Below are positions 1 to 7,919 of a DNA stretch of 64,000 bases, piece after piece; the stretch's first letter is position 1; the number at the start of each line of letters is the position of its first letter. Position numbers and translations under genes: made by a program. The stretch covers positions 1 to 64,000 of the forward strand of contig CALEPR010000036.1 in NCBI GenBank assembly GCA_937910665.1, written 5' to 3'. The notes below the pieces were generated by a model. It saw nothing but the letters and a program-made list of their open reading frames with translations. It was not told the origin of the DNA and made no database searches. This DNA is from an uncultured Selenomonadales bacterium. Lineage in GTDB: Bacteria; Bacillota; Negativicutes; Selenomonadales; Selenomonadaceae.

Positions 1-58
1 GCAAGCAGCTCCTCTGTCCTATCCTTGAATACAGCTACAAGAACGACGTCGTCCGCAC
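1..58. other. Short foreign segment at the left edge (probable chimeric join)
   Basis: The first ~58 bases are balanced in base composition, with no AAAATTTT runs, unlike the sequence that begins at about 59. The nitrilase reading frame loses family resemblance exactly here and stops at 35. Two frames through the piece look like ordinary protein (minus strand ...VVLVAVFKDRTEELL; plus strand KQLLCPILEYSYKNDVV), but neither can be assigned. I infer a join between two DNA sources at about 58-62. Confidence 0.4.
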
Positions 59-232
59 ACAATTTTTGTCGGCAAAATTTTTCACAGGCGTGGGATAGTA
101 ACCCGTTGTCCAAAGTTCAGGCAAAATTATCACATCAGAATTTTTTGCGGCGGTGATCAATTTCTCGGCAGTCGCAAAATTTTTTTCTATTTCTCCGAGC
201 GCAGATTTAAATTGCAAGACAGAAATTTTCAT
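59..232 (-). CDS. Carbon-nitrogen hydrolase (nitrilase superfamily), N-terminal fragment
   Basis: About 58 residues of the start of a nitrilase-superfamily amidase. MKISVLQF opens the first beta strand, and IILPELWTTGYYP contains the conserved Glu of the Glu-Lys-Cys triad. Family members of this type (omega-amidase/YafV-like) hydrolyse omega-amides and usually run to 260-280 residues, so the Lys and Cys parts are missing. The fragment is cut by the join near 58; the stop at 35-37 lies in the foreign piece. ATG at 232 is the natural family start. Substrate cannot be told from this fragment. Confidence 0.6.
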
Positions 233-321
233 AAAAATTTTTCACTTCCTCAGGTCAGAAATAAAAAGTTATCGGCAAAAAAATTTTTTCAGGCAACAAC
301 TTCAGCAGACAGGGCAACAAA

Positions 322-387
322 AAATTAGGAGTTAGGAATTAGAGTTTGAAAAAAAATTCCTCATTCCTCACTTCTAATTCCTAATTA
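322..387. repeat. Palindromic element, copy 1
   Basis: An imperfect inverted repeat: TTAGGAATTAGAG on the left is mirrored by CTTCTAATTCCTAA on the right around an A-rich loop. It is preceded by a second GGAGTTAGG unit. The same words (GGAGTTAGGAAT, TTCCTC...CCTCACTTCT) recur inside a coding region at 25,559-25,650 and partly at 33,663-33,691, so this looks like a small dispersed palindromic repeat of Part A. Confidence 0.55.
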
Positions 388-511
388 TCAAATCCACAGC
401 TCCTAAAATTTCTTGTGGAATTTTATCAAGAAAATAATTTTCAGGCAAATTCAAAATCTTGGCGTTGAAAATTTTTTCTGAATTGCAGTCGTATGGCAGC
501 AGATAATTTTT
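374..511 (-). CDS. C-terminal fragment of an unidentified protein
   Basis: On the minus strand about 45 codons end at a stop at 374 with a protein-like tail (...KIPQEILGAVDLIIRN). No plus-strand gene covers this stretch, since the MATE gene starts at 597. Upstream codons toward 511 and beyond become F/K/N-rich and unconvincing. It could be the remnant of a gene that preceded the nitrilase fragment. In this AT-rich DNA chance open frames are common, so the call is weak and I do not recognise a family. Confidence 0.25.
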   Translation of the reverse strand, partial: KNYLLPYDCNSEKIFNAKILNLPENYFLDKIPQEILGAVDLIIRN

Positions 512-596
512 TTTGCAGGAGAATTTCGGCGTTGGCAGAAGAAAGACAGAAAAAATTTTTTGTACATGGGGCAAAGTTTTGAGGGAGAAAATTTTA

Positions 597-1955
597 ATGT
601 TCAAATTTAAAAATCGCAAAGAATTGGATATGTTGAACGGCTCGCTGTGGGATAAAATTTTAATTTTCGCTCTGCCGCTTGCTTTGACAGGAGTAATGCA
701 ACAACTTTTAAATGCAGCCGACGTTGCAGTTTTGGGACAATTTGTCGGAAAAAATGCTATGGCGGCAGTTGGAAATAACACCGCGCTGATCGGTTTGCTT
801 GTAAATTTGTTCATGGGTTTGAGTCTTGGAGCGAATGTGATCATTGCCCAAAATATTGGAGCAAGAAAATTTGAACAAATTCATAACGCAGTTTATTCTG
901 CCTTCATGATGGCTTTGGTCGTCGGGATTGGACTTTGCGGAATTGCTCAAATTTTGGTCACGCCAATTTTTGAACTTTTGGAAGTGCCGGAATCAGTCGC
1001 GCCGATGGCGGAAACTTATTTCAGAATTTATGCAATCGGTATGCCTGTCATGGGAATTTACAATTTTGAGGCGGCAATTTTTAGAAGTCACGGCGACACA
1101 CAAACTCCATTAGTCGCCTTGACTGTCGCAAGTTTTTTGAATATCGGTTTGAATTTGCTTTTCGTTCTGCAATTTGATCTTGGAGTTGTGGGCGTGGCTT
1201 GGGCGACGGTCATCGCAAATGCAGTCAGCGCATTTATTTTATTTCGCGCCTTGCGACAATCCGCTCAACTTATTCGGTTGGATTTTGAAGAATCGGAACT
1301 CGACAAAAATTGTTTGAAAGAAATTATTCGCATCGGACTTCCTGCCGGGATTCAGGGAATGGTCTTTTCGCTTTCAAATTTGCTGATTCAAGCCGCGATA
1401 AACTCACTCGGGCCTGATGCTATGGCGGCGAGTGCGGCGGCGTTCACGATTGAAATAAATGTTTTCTGTCTGACAAGCGGATTTGGACAGGCGGCAACAA
1501 CTTTTGTTAGTCAAAATTACGGCGCAGGAAATTTGCCGCGCTGCAAGGAAGCTACAAAAATTGCACTGGGATTAAATTCCTTGCTGATGATAATTTTGTC
1601 TGCGTTTATACTTTTCTTCGCCGAGCCGCTTGTAACATTTTTTAATTCCGATCCGGAAGTTGTTCGGCTGGGCGTTATAAGAATTTGGTACATAATCGCG
1701 CCTGAAATAATTTCGGTCGTCATGGAAATAGTTTCCGGTGCTCTGCGCGGTTATGGAATTTCTCTCGCGCCCGCGATAATAACTTTGATTTTTGTCTGCG
1801 GAATCAGAATAACTTGGGTGTTCACTGTCTTTGCAAATAATCCTACTTATGAAACTTTGATGGCGGTTTACGGACTGAGTTGGTTTTTCACAATGATTTT
1901 TTTGATAATTGCGTACAGATTCTACACAAAAAATTTGAAAGTTGTTCCTGTCTGA
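597..1955 (+). CDS. MATE family multidrug/cation exporter (452 aa)
   Basis: Multi-antimicrobial extrusion protein of the inner membrane, expected to export drugs or metabolites against Na+ or H+. The opening (MLNGSLWDKILIFALPLA) and ADVAVLGQFVGKNAMAAVG are the usual start of the first MATE half; about twelve hydrophobic segments follow and the length is typical. I place the start at ATG 597 because GAGGGAG lies 9 bases upstream; an in-frame extension to 513 has no ribosome site and no family similarity. It converges on psd across a shared terminator. Substrate unknown. Confidence 0.9.
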   Translation: MFKFKNRKELDMLNGSLWDKILIFALPLALTGVMQQLLNAADVAVLGQFVGKNAMAAVGNNTALIGLLVNLFMGLSLGANVIIAQNIGARKFEQIHNAVYSAFMMALVVGIGLCGIAQILVTPIFELLEVPESVAPMAETYFRIYAIGMPVMGIYNFEAAIFRSHGDTQTPLVALTVASFLNIGLNLLFVLQFDLGVVGVAWATVIANAVSAFILFRALRQSAQLIRLDFEESELDKNCLKEIIRIGLPAGIQGMVFSLSNLLIQAAINSLGPDAMAASAAAFTIEINVFCLTSGFGQAATTFVSQNYGAGNLPRCKEATKIALGLNSLLMIILSAFILFFAEPLVTFFNSDPEVVRLGVIRIWYIIAPEIISVVMEIVSGALRGYGISLAPAIITLIFVCGIRITWVFTVFANNPTYETLMAVYGLSWFFTMIFLIIAYRFYTKNLKVVPV

Positions 1956-2037
1956 ATTTTGAAATGATGTAAAATTTTTTCTTGGAAACTTTCTTTCAAA
2001 ATAAAATTGTGGAGCGCGAAAAAAATTTTCTGTCACA

Positions 2038-2073
2038 AAAAAAGACTCGGACATTTTCGACAGAGTCTTTTTT
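2038..2073. terminator. Bidirectional terminator between MATE gene and psd
   Basis: AAAAAAGACTC pairs perfectly with GAGTCTTTTTT over 11 bases around a 14-base loop, with A and T tracts on both sides. It sits between two convergent genes and can stop both. Confidence 0.85.
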
Positions 2074-2077
2074 AATT

Positions 2078-2707
2078 TTAAAATTTAATCTTGCCGATAA
2101 CAGTTTCTCCGCCACGAACTTTCTGACCTTTCTGAACAAAAACTTCAACATTTTTCGGCACAACAATTTCAGTACAGGAACCGAATCGAATCAAGCCATA
2201 AAGTTCGCCCTTCTCAAGTTTATCATCGAGCGTAACCCAGCTGACAATTCTCCGCGCCAAAATTCCTGCAATCTGTGTGACCGTCACGCGCAATTTTTCA
2301 TTTTCAATTCCGATTAAATGTCGCTCATTTTCAAAACCGACTGTATCTTTGTACGCGGGACGAAATCTGCCGCAAATATATTTTTGCAATTTAATTTCTC
2401 CGGCTATTGGACTGCGATTGACATGGACATCGAAAACCGACAAGAAGATTATAATTTTTTTGCAGGGAGACTTAACAAATTCATCGTCGTCCAAGTCAAC
2501 AATATCTTGGACAGTTCCATCTGCCGGAGAAACTATCAGCGACTCATCGGCAGGAATTTTTCTTTCAGGACTGCGAAAAAAATAAATGCAATAACAACCA
2601 ATCACGGCAGGTAAAATTGCTGCGTACGGATTTATCGTCACTCCGAGAAAAAGAGCGATTATAAACGCCACGCCGGCGAAATAATATCCTTCACGAATAA
2701 TTTGCAC
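2078..2707 (-). CDS. psd: Phosphatidylserine decarboxylase (209 aa)
   Basis: Makes phosphatidylethanolamine from phosphatidylserine at the inner membrane. It is the short (archaetidylserine-like) form of the family: a hydrophobic N-terminal hairpin, then YFFRSPERKIP, SPADGTVQDI, FLSVFDVHVNRSP and the C-terminal GLIRFGS. Ser in FGS is where the proenzyme is expected to self-cleave and form the pyruvoyl cofactor. The start is GTG at 2707, preceded by AGGTG. No pssA is next to it; the nearest upstream genes are an anti-sigma/STAS pair that end before a terminator. Confidence 0.92.
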   Translation of the reverse strand: MQIIREGYYFAGVAFIIALFLGVTINPYAAILPAVIGCYCIYFFRSPERKIPADESLIVSPADGTVQDIVDLDDDEFVKSPCKKIIIFLSVFDVHVNRSPIAGEIKLQKYICGRFRPAYKDTVGFENERHLIGIENEKLRVTVTQIAGILARRIVSWVTLDDKLEKGELYGLIRFGSCTEIVVPKNVEVFVQKGQKVRGGETVIGKIKF

Positions 2708-2903
2708 AAGTTCTCACACCTTTTTTATTTTTAGCGTAATGAAAAAATTTTTGTCGACTTTCTACAATTTTCAAAAATTATATTCGGCGCAAGTTTTCAT
2801 TATCCTTTCACTTAATTTAGAACTTGGGAATACAGCTTCTTAGATTTTATCCAAATGCCCCGGTTTTGAAAATTTCTGTTGAACACAGATTAAAATTTCT
2901 CAA

Positions 2904-2944
2904 CTAAAAAGCCCTTCCAATTTTTGGAAAGGCAAATTTTTTTT
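2904..2944. terminator. Terminator after the anti-sigma gene
   Basis: GCCCTTCC and GGAAAGGC form an 8-base stem with one mismatch around AATTTTT, flanked by AAAAA on the left and a T run on the right. It can end the minus-strand operon that finishes at 2956. The rest of the 2,708-2,955 gap shows no gene; it contains TTTAGAACTTGGGAATACA, nearly repeated at 21,056. Confidence 0.6.
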
Positions 2945-2955
2945 AGTCAAAGTGA

Positions 2956-3366
2956 TCAAGACAAATTTTTTGTGAGCGTCAAAATATTTTTTTCGTCGAT
3001 GTAGTCGTAGGAAATTTTTTCAACCATATTTTTGACAAGATAAATTCCAAGTCCGCCAATCTGCCTTTCATCAACCGAAAGTTCAAGATTCGGATCTTCT
3101 TTTTCGAGAGGATTATATTTAACTCCGCTGTCGATAAAAAGCAAAGTTACCGCGAGAGGATCTTTTTGAATTTCGGTTCGCACTGTAACTTCACCGACAT
3201 ATTCAGGATAGGAATAACTTGCAATATTTACAAAAATTTCCTCCACGATCACGCCGAGTTGCATCACAGATTTTTTTGAGCAATCAAATTCAGAAATTGC
3301 GCGATTCACAAAATCATTCACCTTGTCGAGATTTTCCAGTCGCGCTTCGACAACTAATTCCTGCAT
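2956..3366 (-). CDS. Anti-sigma regulatory factor, RsbW/SpoIIAB-like histidine-kinase-fold ATPase (136 aa)
   Basis: A stand-alone GHKL ATPase domain. The N box is seen in GVIVEEIFVNIASYSYP (Glu-Asn), the G1 box in FIDSGVKYNP and the G2 box in GGLGIYLVKNM. Such proteins bind and phosphorylate STAS-domain antagonists, or hold back a sigma factor. It follows the STAS gene with only three bases between them, the usual partner pairing. No sigma factor or PP2C phosphatase is encoded nearby, so the target is unknown. The stop is followed by a terminator, making this the last gene of the unit. Confidence 0.88.
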   Translation of the reverse strand: MQELVVEARLENLDKVNDFVNRAISEFDCSKKSVMQLGVIVEEIFVNIASYSYPEYVGEVTVRTEIQKDPLAVTLLFIDSGVKYNPLEKEDPNLELSVDERQIGGLGIYLVKNMVEKISYDYIDEKNILTLTKNLS

Positions 3367-3369
3367 AAA

Positions 3370-3675
3370 TTATTCCTCAATCTGCAAGAAGTTAATAAAG
3401 CCTGTCATATCCAAAACTTCTTTGACTTCTTCAGAAACATTTTTTATAGACATTTTGCCTTGCTTGTTCATTCTTTTCTGTGCGACGAGCAAAACTCGCA
3501 AACCTGCCGACGCAATATATTCCAATTTCGCGAAATCGAAAATTAAATTGTCCACACCGTCCAGAGAAGTTCCAAGTTCCTTTTCAAGTTGCGGAGCCGT
3601 CACCGCATCCAATCTGCCGACAAGTTCGATTGTCAAATTTTTTTCGCCGCCGTCAACTTTTTTAATAATTTCCAT
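3370..3675 (-). CDS. STAS-domain anti-sigma factor antagonist (101 aa)
   Basis: Small cytoplasmic STAS protein (SpoIIAA/RsbV type). VGRLDAVTAPQLEKEL forms the first strand-helix and LEYIASAGLRVLL carries the conserved Ser (Ser56) that the partner kinase phosphorylates to switch binding. The gene comes directly before the RsbW-like ATPase, so the two form a partner-switching pair. The start is ATG at 3675 with GGAAGGA just upstream. Confidence 0.9.
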   Translation of the reverse strand: MEIIKKVDGGEKNLTIELVGRLDAVTAPQLEKELGTSLDGVDNLIFDFAKLEYIASAGLRVLLVAQKRMNKQGKMSIKNVSEEVKEVLDMTGFINFLQIEE

Positions 3676-3715
3676 AAAAATCCTTCCTTTCTTGGGTTAC
3701 AGAAAAATTATTTTG

Positions 3716-5236
3716 TCAACTTTCAATTGGCGGAGCAACTTTCATTTTCAAAAACATCATCACGCCGCCAAGACAAAGCAAACTGACTGCCAAACCTGCC
3801 CAGCCGTTTTGAGTTATGCCGTCAACCAAAAATCCGACAATACAGCAAGCTGAAACTGTTACAACGTAAGGAACTTGAGTTTCAACGTGTTCGAGGTGAT
3901 TACACTGCGCCCCCGCCGATGCCAAAATTGTTGTATCGGAAATTGGCGAAGCATGATCGCCGCCGACCGAGCCGGACAAAATTGCCGCGACACAGAGAAC
4001 TAAAAGTTGAGCCGCCTCTGCCTCAGGCAAGTTCGCAAGAATTGAAATTGAAATCGGAATCAAAATTCCAAAAGTTCCCCAGCTTGTTCCCGTTGCAAAA
4101 GCCAAACAAATTGCCACGATAAAAAATATTACAGGCAGGAAAACGGCAACATTATTATTTTCCTGAACAATTTCACCGACATAACCGCCAAGATTTAAAT
4201 AGCTGTCGGAGCAAACTCCCGAAAGAGTCCAAGCCAAGCACAAAATAAAAATTGCAGGAACCATAGCTTTGAAACCTTGAGAGTAACATTCGCAGTACTC
4301 GGAAAAGTTTATAACTTTTCTCGGCAGGTAGAGGAGCGAAATAAAAATCAGCGCGATGAACGAACCGAAAACTAAAGCCTGTGATGCGTCGCAATCTGCA
4401 AAAGCGTCAGCGATTGATTTTCCTTCGTGAATTCCTCCGGTGTACAACATTCCATAAATGCAGACAGAAATCAAAACGACCAGCGGCAAAACCAAGTCAA
4501 TAATTTTTCCATTTCCGCCGACATTTTTTTCTGCCTCGACAGTGTCTTTGTATTCCTCAGGAATTTTGAAATCTTTAACATTGTCGTCAACAACTTTTCT
4601 CATCGTGGCAAAATCACGACCGCTGACAATTATAAAAGCCATAAAAACCATTGTTAAAATTGCGTAAAGATTGAAAGGAATTGTCTGCAAGAAAAGCGCA
4701 AAACCGTCGATGAAACTTCCTTCAGGCAGGGACGAGCCGACAGCCGCCGCCCAACTTGAAACTGGAGCGATAATACAAATTGGCGCAGCAGTCGAATCGA
4801 TAACGTAAGCCAATTTCGCCCGCGCGATTTTAAATTTGTCAGTGACCGGGCGCATAACAGTTCCGACAGTCAGACAGTTAAAATAGTCGTCGATAAAAAT
4901 TAAAATTCCTAAAAATGCCGTAAGACCGAGCGCAGATTTTTTTCCCGAAATCACGCGACGCGCCCATTCTCCATAAGCGCGAGTTGCGCCCGACCGAGTT
5001 ATCGCAGCGACCAAAATTCCCAAGATAACCAAGAACGCCAAAATATTAACGTTGCCGCCGACTTTGTTCGCCATAATTTCAAAAAAAGTCATGATAGATT
5101 CAAAAAAATTTCCACCGGTAAAAAGCAGTGCGCCTGAAAAAATTCCAATTATCAGCGAAAAATAAACTTCCTTCGTGATAAGCGCAAGCGCGATTGTAAT
5201 TATCGGCGGCAGGACTGACCAAGCAGTAGCTTCCAT
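3716..5236 (-). CDS. nhaC: Na+/H+ antiporter, NhaC family (506 aa)
   Basis: Polytopic inner-membrane antiporter. The protein is hydrophobic throughout, with the family signatures ALALITKEVYFSLIIGI, FLVILGILVAAI, FIDDYFNCLTVG (conserved Asp pair) and the later GGDHASPISDTTILAS block. It exports Na+ (or exchanges organic substrates) against protons for pH and sodium balance. It lies downstream of potA on the same strand with a ~107-base gap and upstream of the STAS gene (40 bases), so partial co-transcription is possible. ATG 5236 begins MEATAWSVLPP, a normal family start. Confidence 0.9.
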   Translation of the reverse strand: MEATAWSVLPPIITIALALITKEVYFSLIIGIFSGALLFTGGNFFESIMTFFEIMANKVGGNVNILAFLVILGILVAAITRSGATRAYGEWARRVISGKKSALGLTAFLGILIFIDDYFNCLTVGTVMRPVTDKFKIARAKLAYVIDSTAAPICIIAPVSSWAAAVGSSLPEGSFIDGFALFLQTIPFNLYAILTMVFMAFIIVSGRDFATMRKVVDDNVKDFKIPEEYKDTVEAEKNVGGNGKIIDLVLPLVVLISVCIYGMLYTGGIHEGKSIADAFADCDASQALVFGSFIALIFISLLYLPRKVINFSEYCECYSQGFKAMVPAIFILCLAWTLSGVCSDSYLNLGGYVGEIVQENNNVAVFLPVIFFIVAICLAFATGTSWGTFGILIPISISILANLPEAEAAQLLVLCVAAILSGSVGGDHASPISDTTILASAGAQCNHLEHVETQVPYVVTVSACCIVGFLVDGITQNGWAGLAVSLLCLGGVMMFLKMKVAPPIES

Positions 5237-5343
5237 TTAAAATAAAACCTTCTTTCTAAAAAAATTAACGGCGATATTTTACAACAAAACCTTTATTCAA
5301 ACAAGCCGTGAAAAATTTTTTCCAATCACACAGAAAAAATTTT

Positions 5344-6414
5344 TTAAATTTCTGCGGCAACTGCTTCGTCCTCTGACTGAGGTTTGCTCATAATTTGAAT
5401 GTTGTAAGGATCTAAATGCAAACTTACTTCTTCGCCGACTTTTCGACCGTGAATAGATTGAACAAGCCAATCAAATCCTCCCGCCGAAACAATTATGTCG
5501 TAGGACATTCCCCAGAACCCGACGCGAGTTACAACTCCATTCAAGGCATTTTCCTGCGGCGCATCAAGCGTAATATCTTCAGGACGAATTTGAACATCAA
5601 CAGGACATTCTTCAGGAAAACCGACATCGACGCAAGGATAATCTCTTCCAAAAATTCTGACAAGTTTATCGCGAACCATAACTCCGTCAATAATATTACT
5701 GTCACCGATGAAGTCAGCGACAAAAGCGTTTTCAGGTTCATTGTAAACATTTTCAGGCGTGCCTACCTGCTGAATATATCCTTGATTCATGACGACGACT
5801 GTATCAGACATGGAAAGAGCTTCTTCTTGATCGTGAGTGACAAAAATAAAAGTTATTCCTGTTTCGCGATTGATTCTGACAAGTTCGTTTCTCATGGCGC
5901 GACGAAGTTTTAAATCGAGCGCGCTTAAAGGTTCGTCAAGCAATAAAACTTTCGGCTCATTGACAATGGCTCTGGCGATTGCAATTCGCTGTTGCTGACC
6001 GCCCGAAAGTTTTGTAACGTCGTGAGTTTCATAACCGTCCAAGTTCACAAGTTTCAAAGCATATTTAATTTTTTCTTTGATGTAGTCGTCGGACTTGCCC
6101 GCGATTTTTGGACCGAAAGAAATATTTTCCTCAACATTCATGTGAGAGAAAAGAGAATATTTTTGAAAGACAGTGTTAATTGGTCTTTTGTTCGGTGGAC
6201 TTTGAGTAATATCTTTGCCGTCGAAAATAATTTTTCCCGAGTCGGGCTGTTCAAAGCCTCCGATAATTCTGAGCAAAGTAGTTTTTCCGCAACCCGAAGG
6301 ACCGAGCAAAGTTACAAATTCATTTTCATGAATTGTAAGATCAATTTCATCCAAGACAGTCAAACTTCCAAAAGTTTTAACAATATTTTCCAAATGAATA
6401 AGTTCTCTTTTCAT
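5344..6414 (-). CDS. potA: Spermidine/putrescine-type ABC transporter ATPase (356 aa)
   Basis: ATP-binding subunit of an importer. Walker A GPSGCGKTT, signature LSGGQQQR, Walker B VLLLDEPLSALD and switch His VTHDQEEA are all present, followed by a TOBE domain (VQIRPEDITL onward). The opening LENIVKTFGSLTVLDEIDL is typical of PotA. potB, potC and potD normally follow in the same operon; here nhaC follows instead, so the ATPase is an orphan in this window and must work with a permease encoded elsewhere. It may be co-transcribed with the LolD-like gene that ends 57 bases upstream. Confidence 0.88.
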   Translation of the reverse strand: MKRELIHLENIVKTFGSLTVLDEIDLTIHENEFVTLLGPSGCGKTTLLRIIGGFEQPDSGKIIFDGKDITQSPPNKRPINTVFQKYSLFSHMNVEENISFGPKIAGKSDDYIKEKIKYALKLVNLDGYETHDVTKLSGGQQQRIAIARAIVNEPKVLLLDEPLSALDLKLRRAMRNELVRINRETGITFIFVTHDQEEALSMSDTVVVMNQGYIQQVGTPENVYNEPENAFVADFIGDSNIIDGVMVRDKLVRIFGRDYPCVDVGFPEECPVDVQIRPEDITLDAPQENALNGVVTRVGFWGMSYDIIVSAGGFDWLVQSIHGRKVGEEVSLHLDPYNIQIMSKPQSEDEAVAAEI

Positions 6415-6471
6415 TTCCCAGCAACCTTTCTGTTTTTTTGTAAAGTGGAATGTGCAATTATAAAAATTTTA

Positions 6472-7185
6472 TCAAACTATGTCAATTTTTTCATCAGTCT
6501 GAGCGGTCACGATGTCTTTTGTAATTTTTCCGTCCTTGACTAAAATTTGTCTGTCGGCGGCTTGAGCAATATCAGGTTCATGAGTGACCAAAATTATTGT
6601 TGAGCCGCTTTTATGCAAGTCGCGAAAAATTTCCATGATTTCGCCTGTAGATTTTGTATCTAAATTTCCTGTCGGTTCGTCTGCCATAATGATCGAAGGT
6701 TTCATAGCTATCGCTCTGGCTATTGCTACTCTCTGCCGCTGTCCTCCGGAAAGTTCGCTCGGCAAATGTTCCGCTCTGTCCTCCAACGAAACTTTTTTCA
6801 GTGCGTCCCTTGCGAGAGACAATCTTTTTTCGGAATTTAAACCGGCATAGACTGCAGGGAGCGCGACATTTTCAAGACTGGAAAGTTTTGGCAGGAGATT
6901 AAAATTTTGAAAAACAAAGCCGATAGTAGTGTTACGAATTTTTGCAAGTTCGTCGTCCGAAAGTCCGCTGACTTCTTTTCCCAAAAGTTTATAACTTCCT
7001 TCAGTCGGTCTGTCGAGGCATCCCAAAATATTCATCAGCGTGGATTTTCCCGAGCCGCTGGGTCCCATGAGCGCGACAAATTCTCCGGAATCAATTTTCA
7101 AATCTACTCCGTTCAGTGCGGCGACAATTTCACTACCCATCTTGTAAAGTTTTTTTACCCCGGATATTGTGACAACATTCGACAC
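6472..7185 (-). CDS. ABC transporter ATPase, LolD/MacB type (237 aa)
   Basis: A single nucleotide-binding domain: Walker A GPSGSGKST, Q-loop FVFQNFNLLP, signature LSGGQRQRVAIARA, Walker B IMADEPTGNLD. Such ATPases pair with FtsX/MacB-type permeases for lipoprotein release, peptide export or macrolide efflux. A permease of that family lies far away at 29,794. I choose GTG 7185 because AGGGGGAG stands 7 bases upstream; the longer frame (MCIRGSDL...) has no ribosome site and precedes the family start (VVTISGVKKLY). Confidence 0.88.
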   Translation of the reverse strand: MSNVVTISGVKKLYKMGSEIVAALNGVDLKIDSGEFVALMGPSGSGKSTLMNILGCLDRPTEGSYKLLGKEVSGLSDDELAKIRNTTIGFVFQNFNLLPKLSSLENVALPAVYAGLNSEKRLSLARDALKKVSLEDRAEHLPSELSGGQRQRVAIARAIAMKPSIIMADEPTGNLDTKSTGEIMEIFRDLHKSGSTIILVTHEPDIAQAADRQILVKDGKITKDIVTAQTDEKIDIV

Positions 7186-7535
7186 CAAATCACTCCCCCT
7201 TATGCACAATTTTTATAACAATTTTTTCTCCGCAAGAATCATTTACGATAGAAAAAATTGTTCAAACAAAAAGAAACATCACACTTTGAAAGTACAAATT
7301 GTGATCCAAAAAGGTAAAATTATTTACAGCAATTTTTCTTCAGACAAAGTTCACTGCGGAAACATAAAATTTTTTGTGTAAATTATTTTGAAATTGATCT
7401 GCAGACACAAATCGAAACTGTACTTACAAAAAAATTTCGGCACATTCCAACTAAAAAAATTGGCGACAATTTTTTTAAAAATTTTTTCTGTGCTGAGAAC
7501 TGCTCCGTAAAAAAAAATTTTTGCAGGAAAAAAAT
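7186..7535. other. Non-coding gap
   Basis: About 350 AT-rich bases with only short open frames of K/N/F-rich content and no family match or good ribosome site. It should contain the promoter for the LolD-like gene, but I cannot pick a convincing -35/-10 pair. No other structure is seen. Confidence 0.5.
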
Positions 7536-7895
7536 TTACTCCGGCATAATCTCAATCCAATATCCGTCAGGATCCTCGATGAAATAAATTCCCATCTCCT
7601 GATTTTCGTAGCAGATGCAATTCATTTTCTGATGTCGTTCGTGCGCCGCATCAAAATTTTCCGTCGTGAAGGCGATATGTGATTCATTGTCACCAAGTTC
7701 ATAAGGCGTTTTCTTTTCTGCCAACCAAGTAAGTTCAAGTTTATGTTGACTTTTGAAAGAATCTCCCAAGTAAACCAAAATAAAATCTCCGTTATCCATT
7801 CTTCCGACTTCCTGCAAGTCAAGAGCATTTTTGTAAAACTCTAAACTGCGTTCCAAATTGAAAACATTTAAATTATTGTGTGCAAACCGAAACAT
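7536..7895 (-). CDS. Glyoxalase I / VOC-superfamily protein (119 aa)
   Basis: A lactoylglutathione-lyase-like protein: FAHNNLNVFNLERSLEFYKNAL is the usual opening, and the end has the IYFIEDPDGYWIEI block. Likely metal ligands are His near the start (AHNN), Glu in KLELTWL, His in ESHIAF and Glu in WIEIMPE, matching the His-Glu-His-Glu set of glyoxalase I. It would detoxify methylglyoxal, although other VOC functions are possible. ATG 7895 is preceded by GGGGAGG at 7 bases; the ATG 15 bases further out has no such site. Single gene, same strand as the lptD-like operon upstream. Confidence 0.85.
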   Translation of the reverse strand: MFRFAHNNLNVFNLERSLEFYKNALDLQEVGRMDNGDFILVYLGDSFKSQHKLELTWLAEKKTPYELGDNESHIAFTTENFDAAHERHQKMNCICYENQEMGIYFIEDPDGYWIEIMPE

Positions 7896-7919
7896 TTTTT
7901 TCCTCCCCAAAACTTTTTT

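Noticed and set aside
2078..7200. Polyamine operon around potA
   Set aside because: potBCD and biosynthetic genes are not present; the neighbours are an antiporter and a LolD-type ATPase.
7169..7381. 70-codon plus-strand open frame near the LolD-like gene
   Set aside because: Starts inside the other gene, has no ribosome site, and is K/N/F-rich as expected by chance in this DNA.
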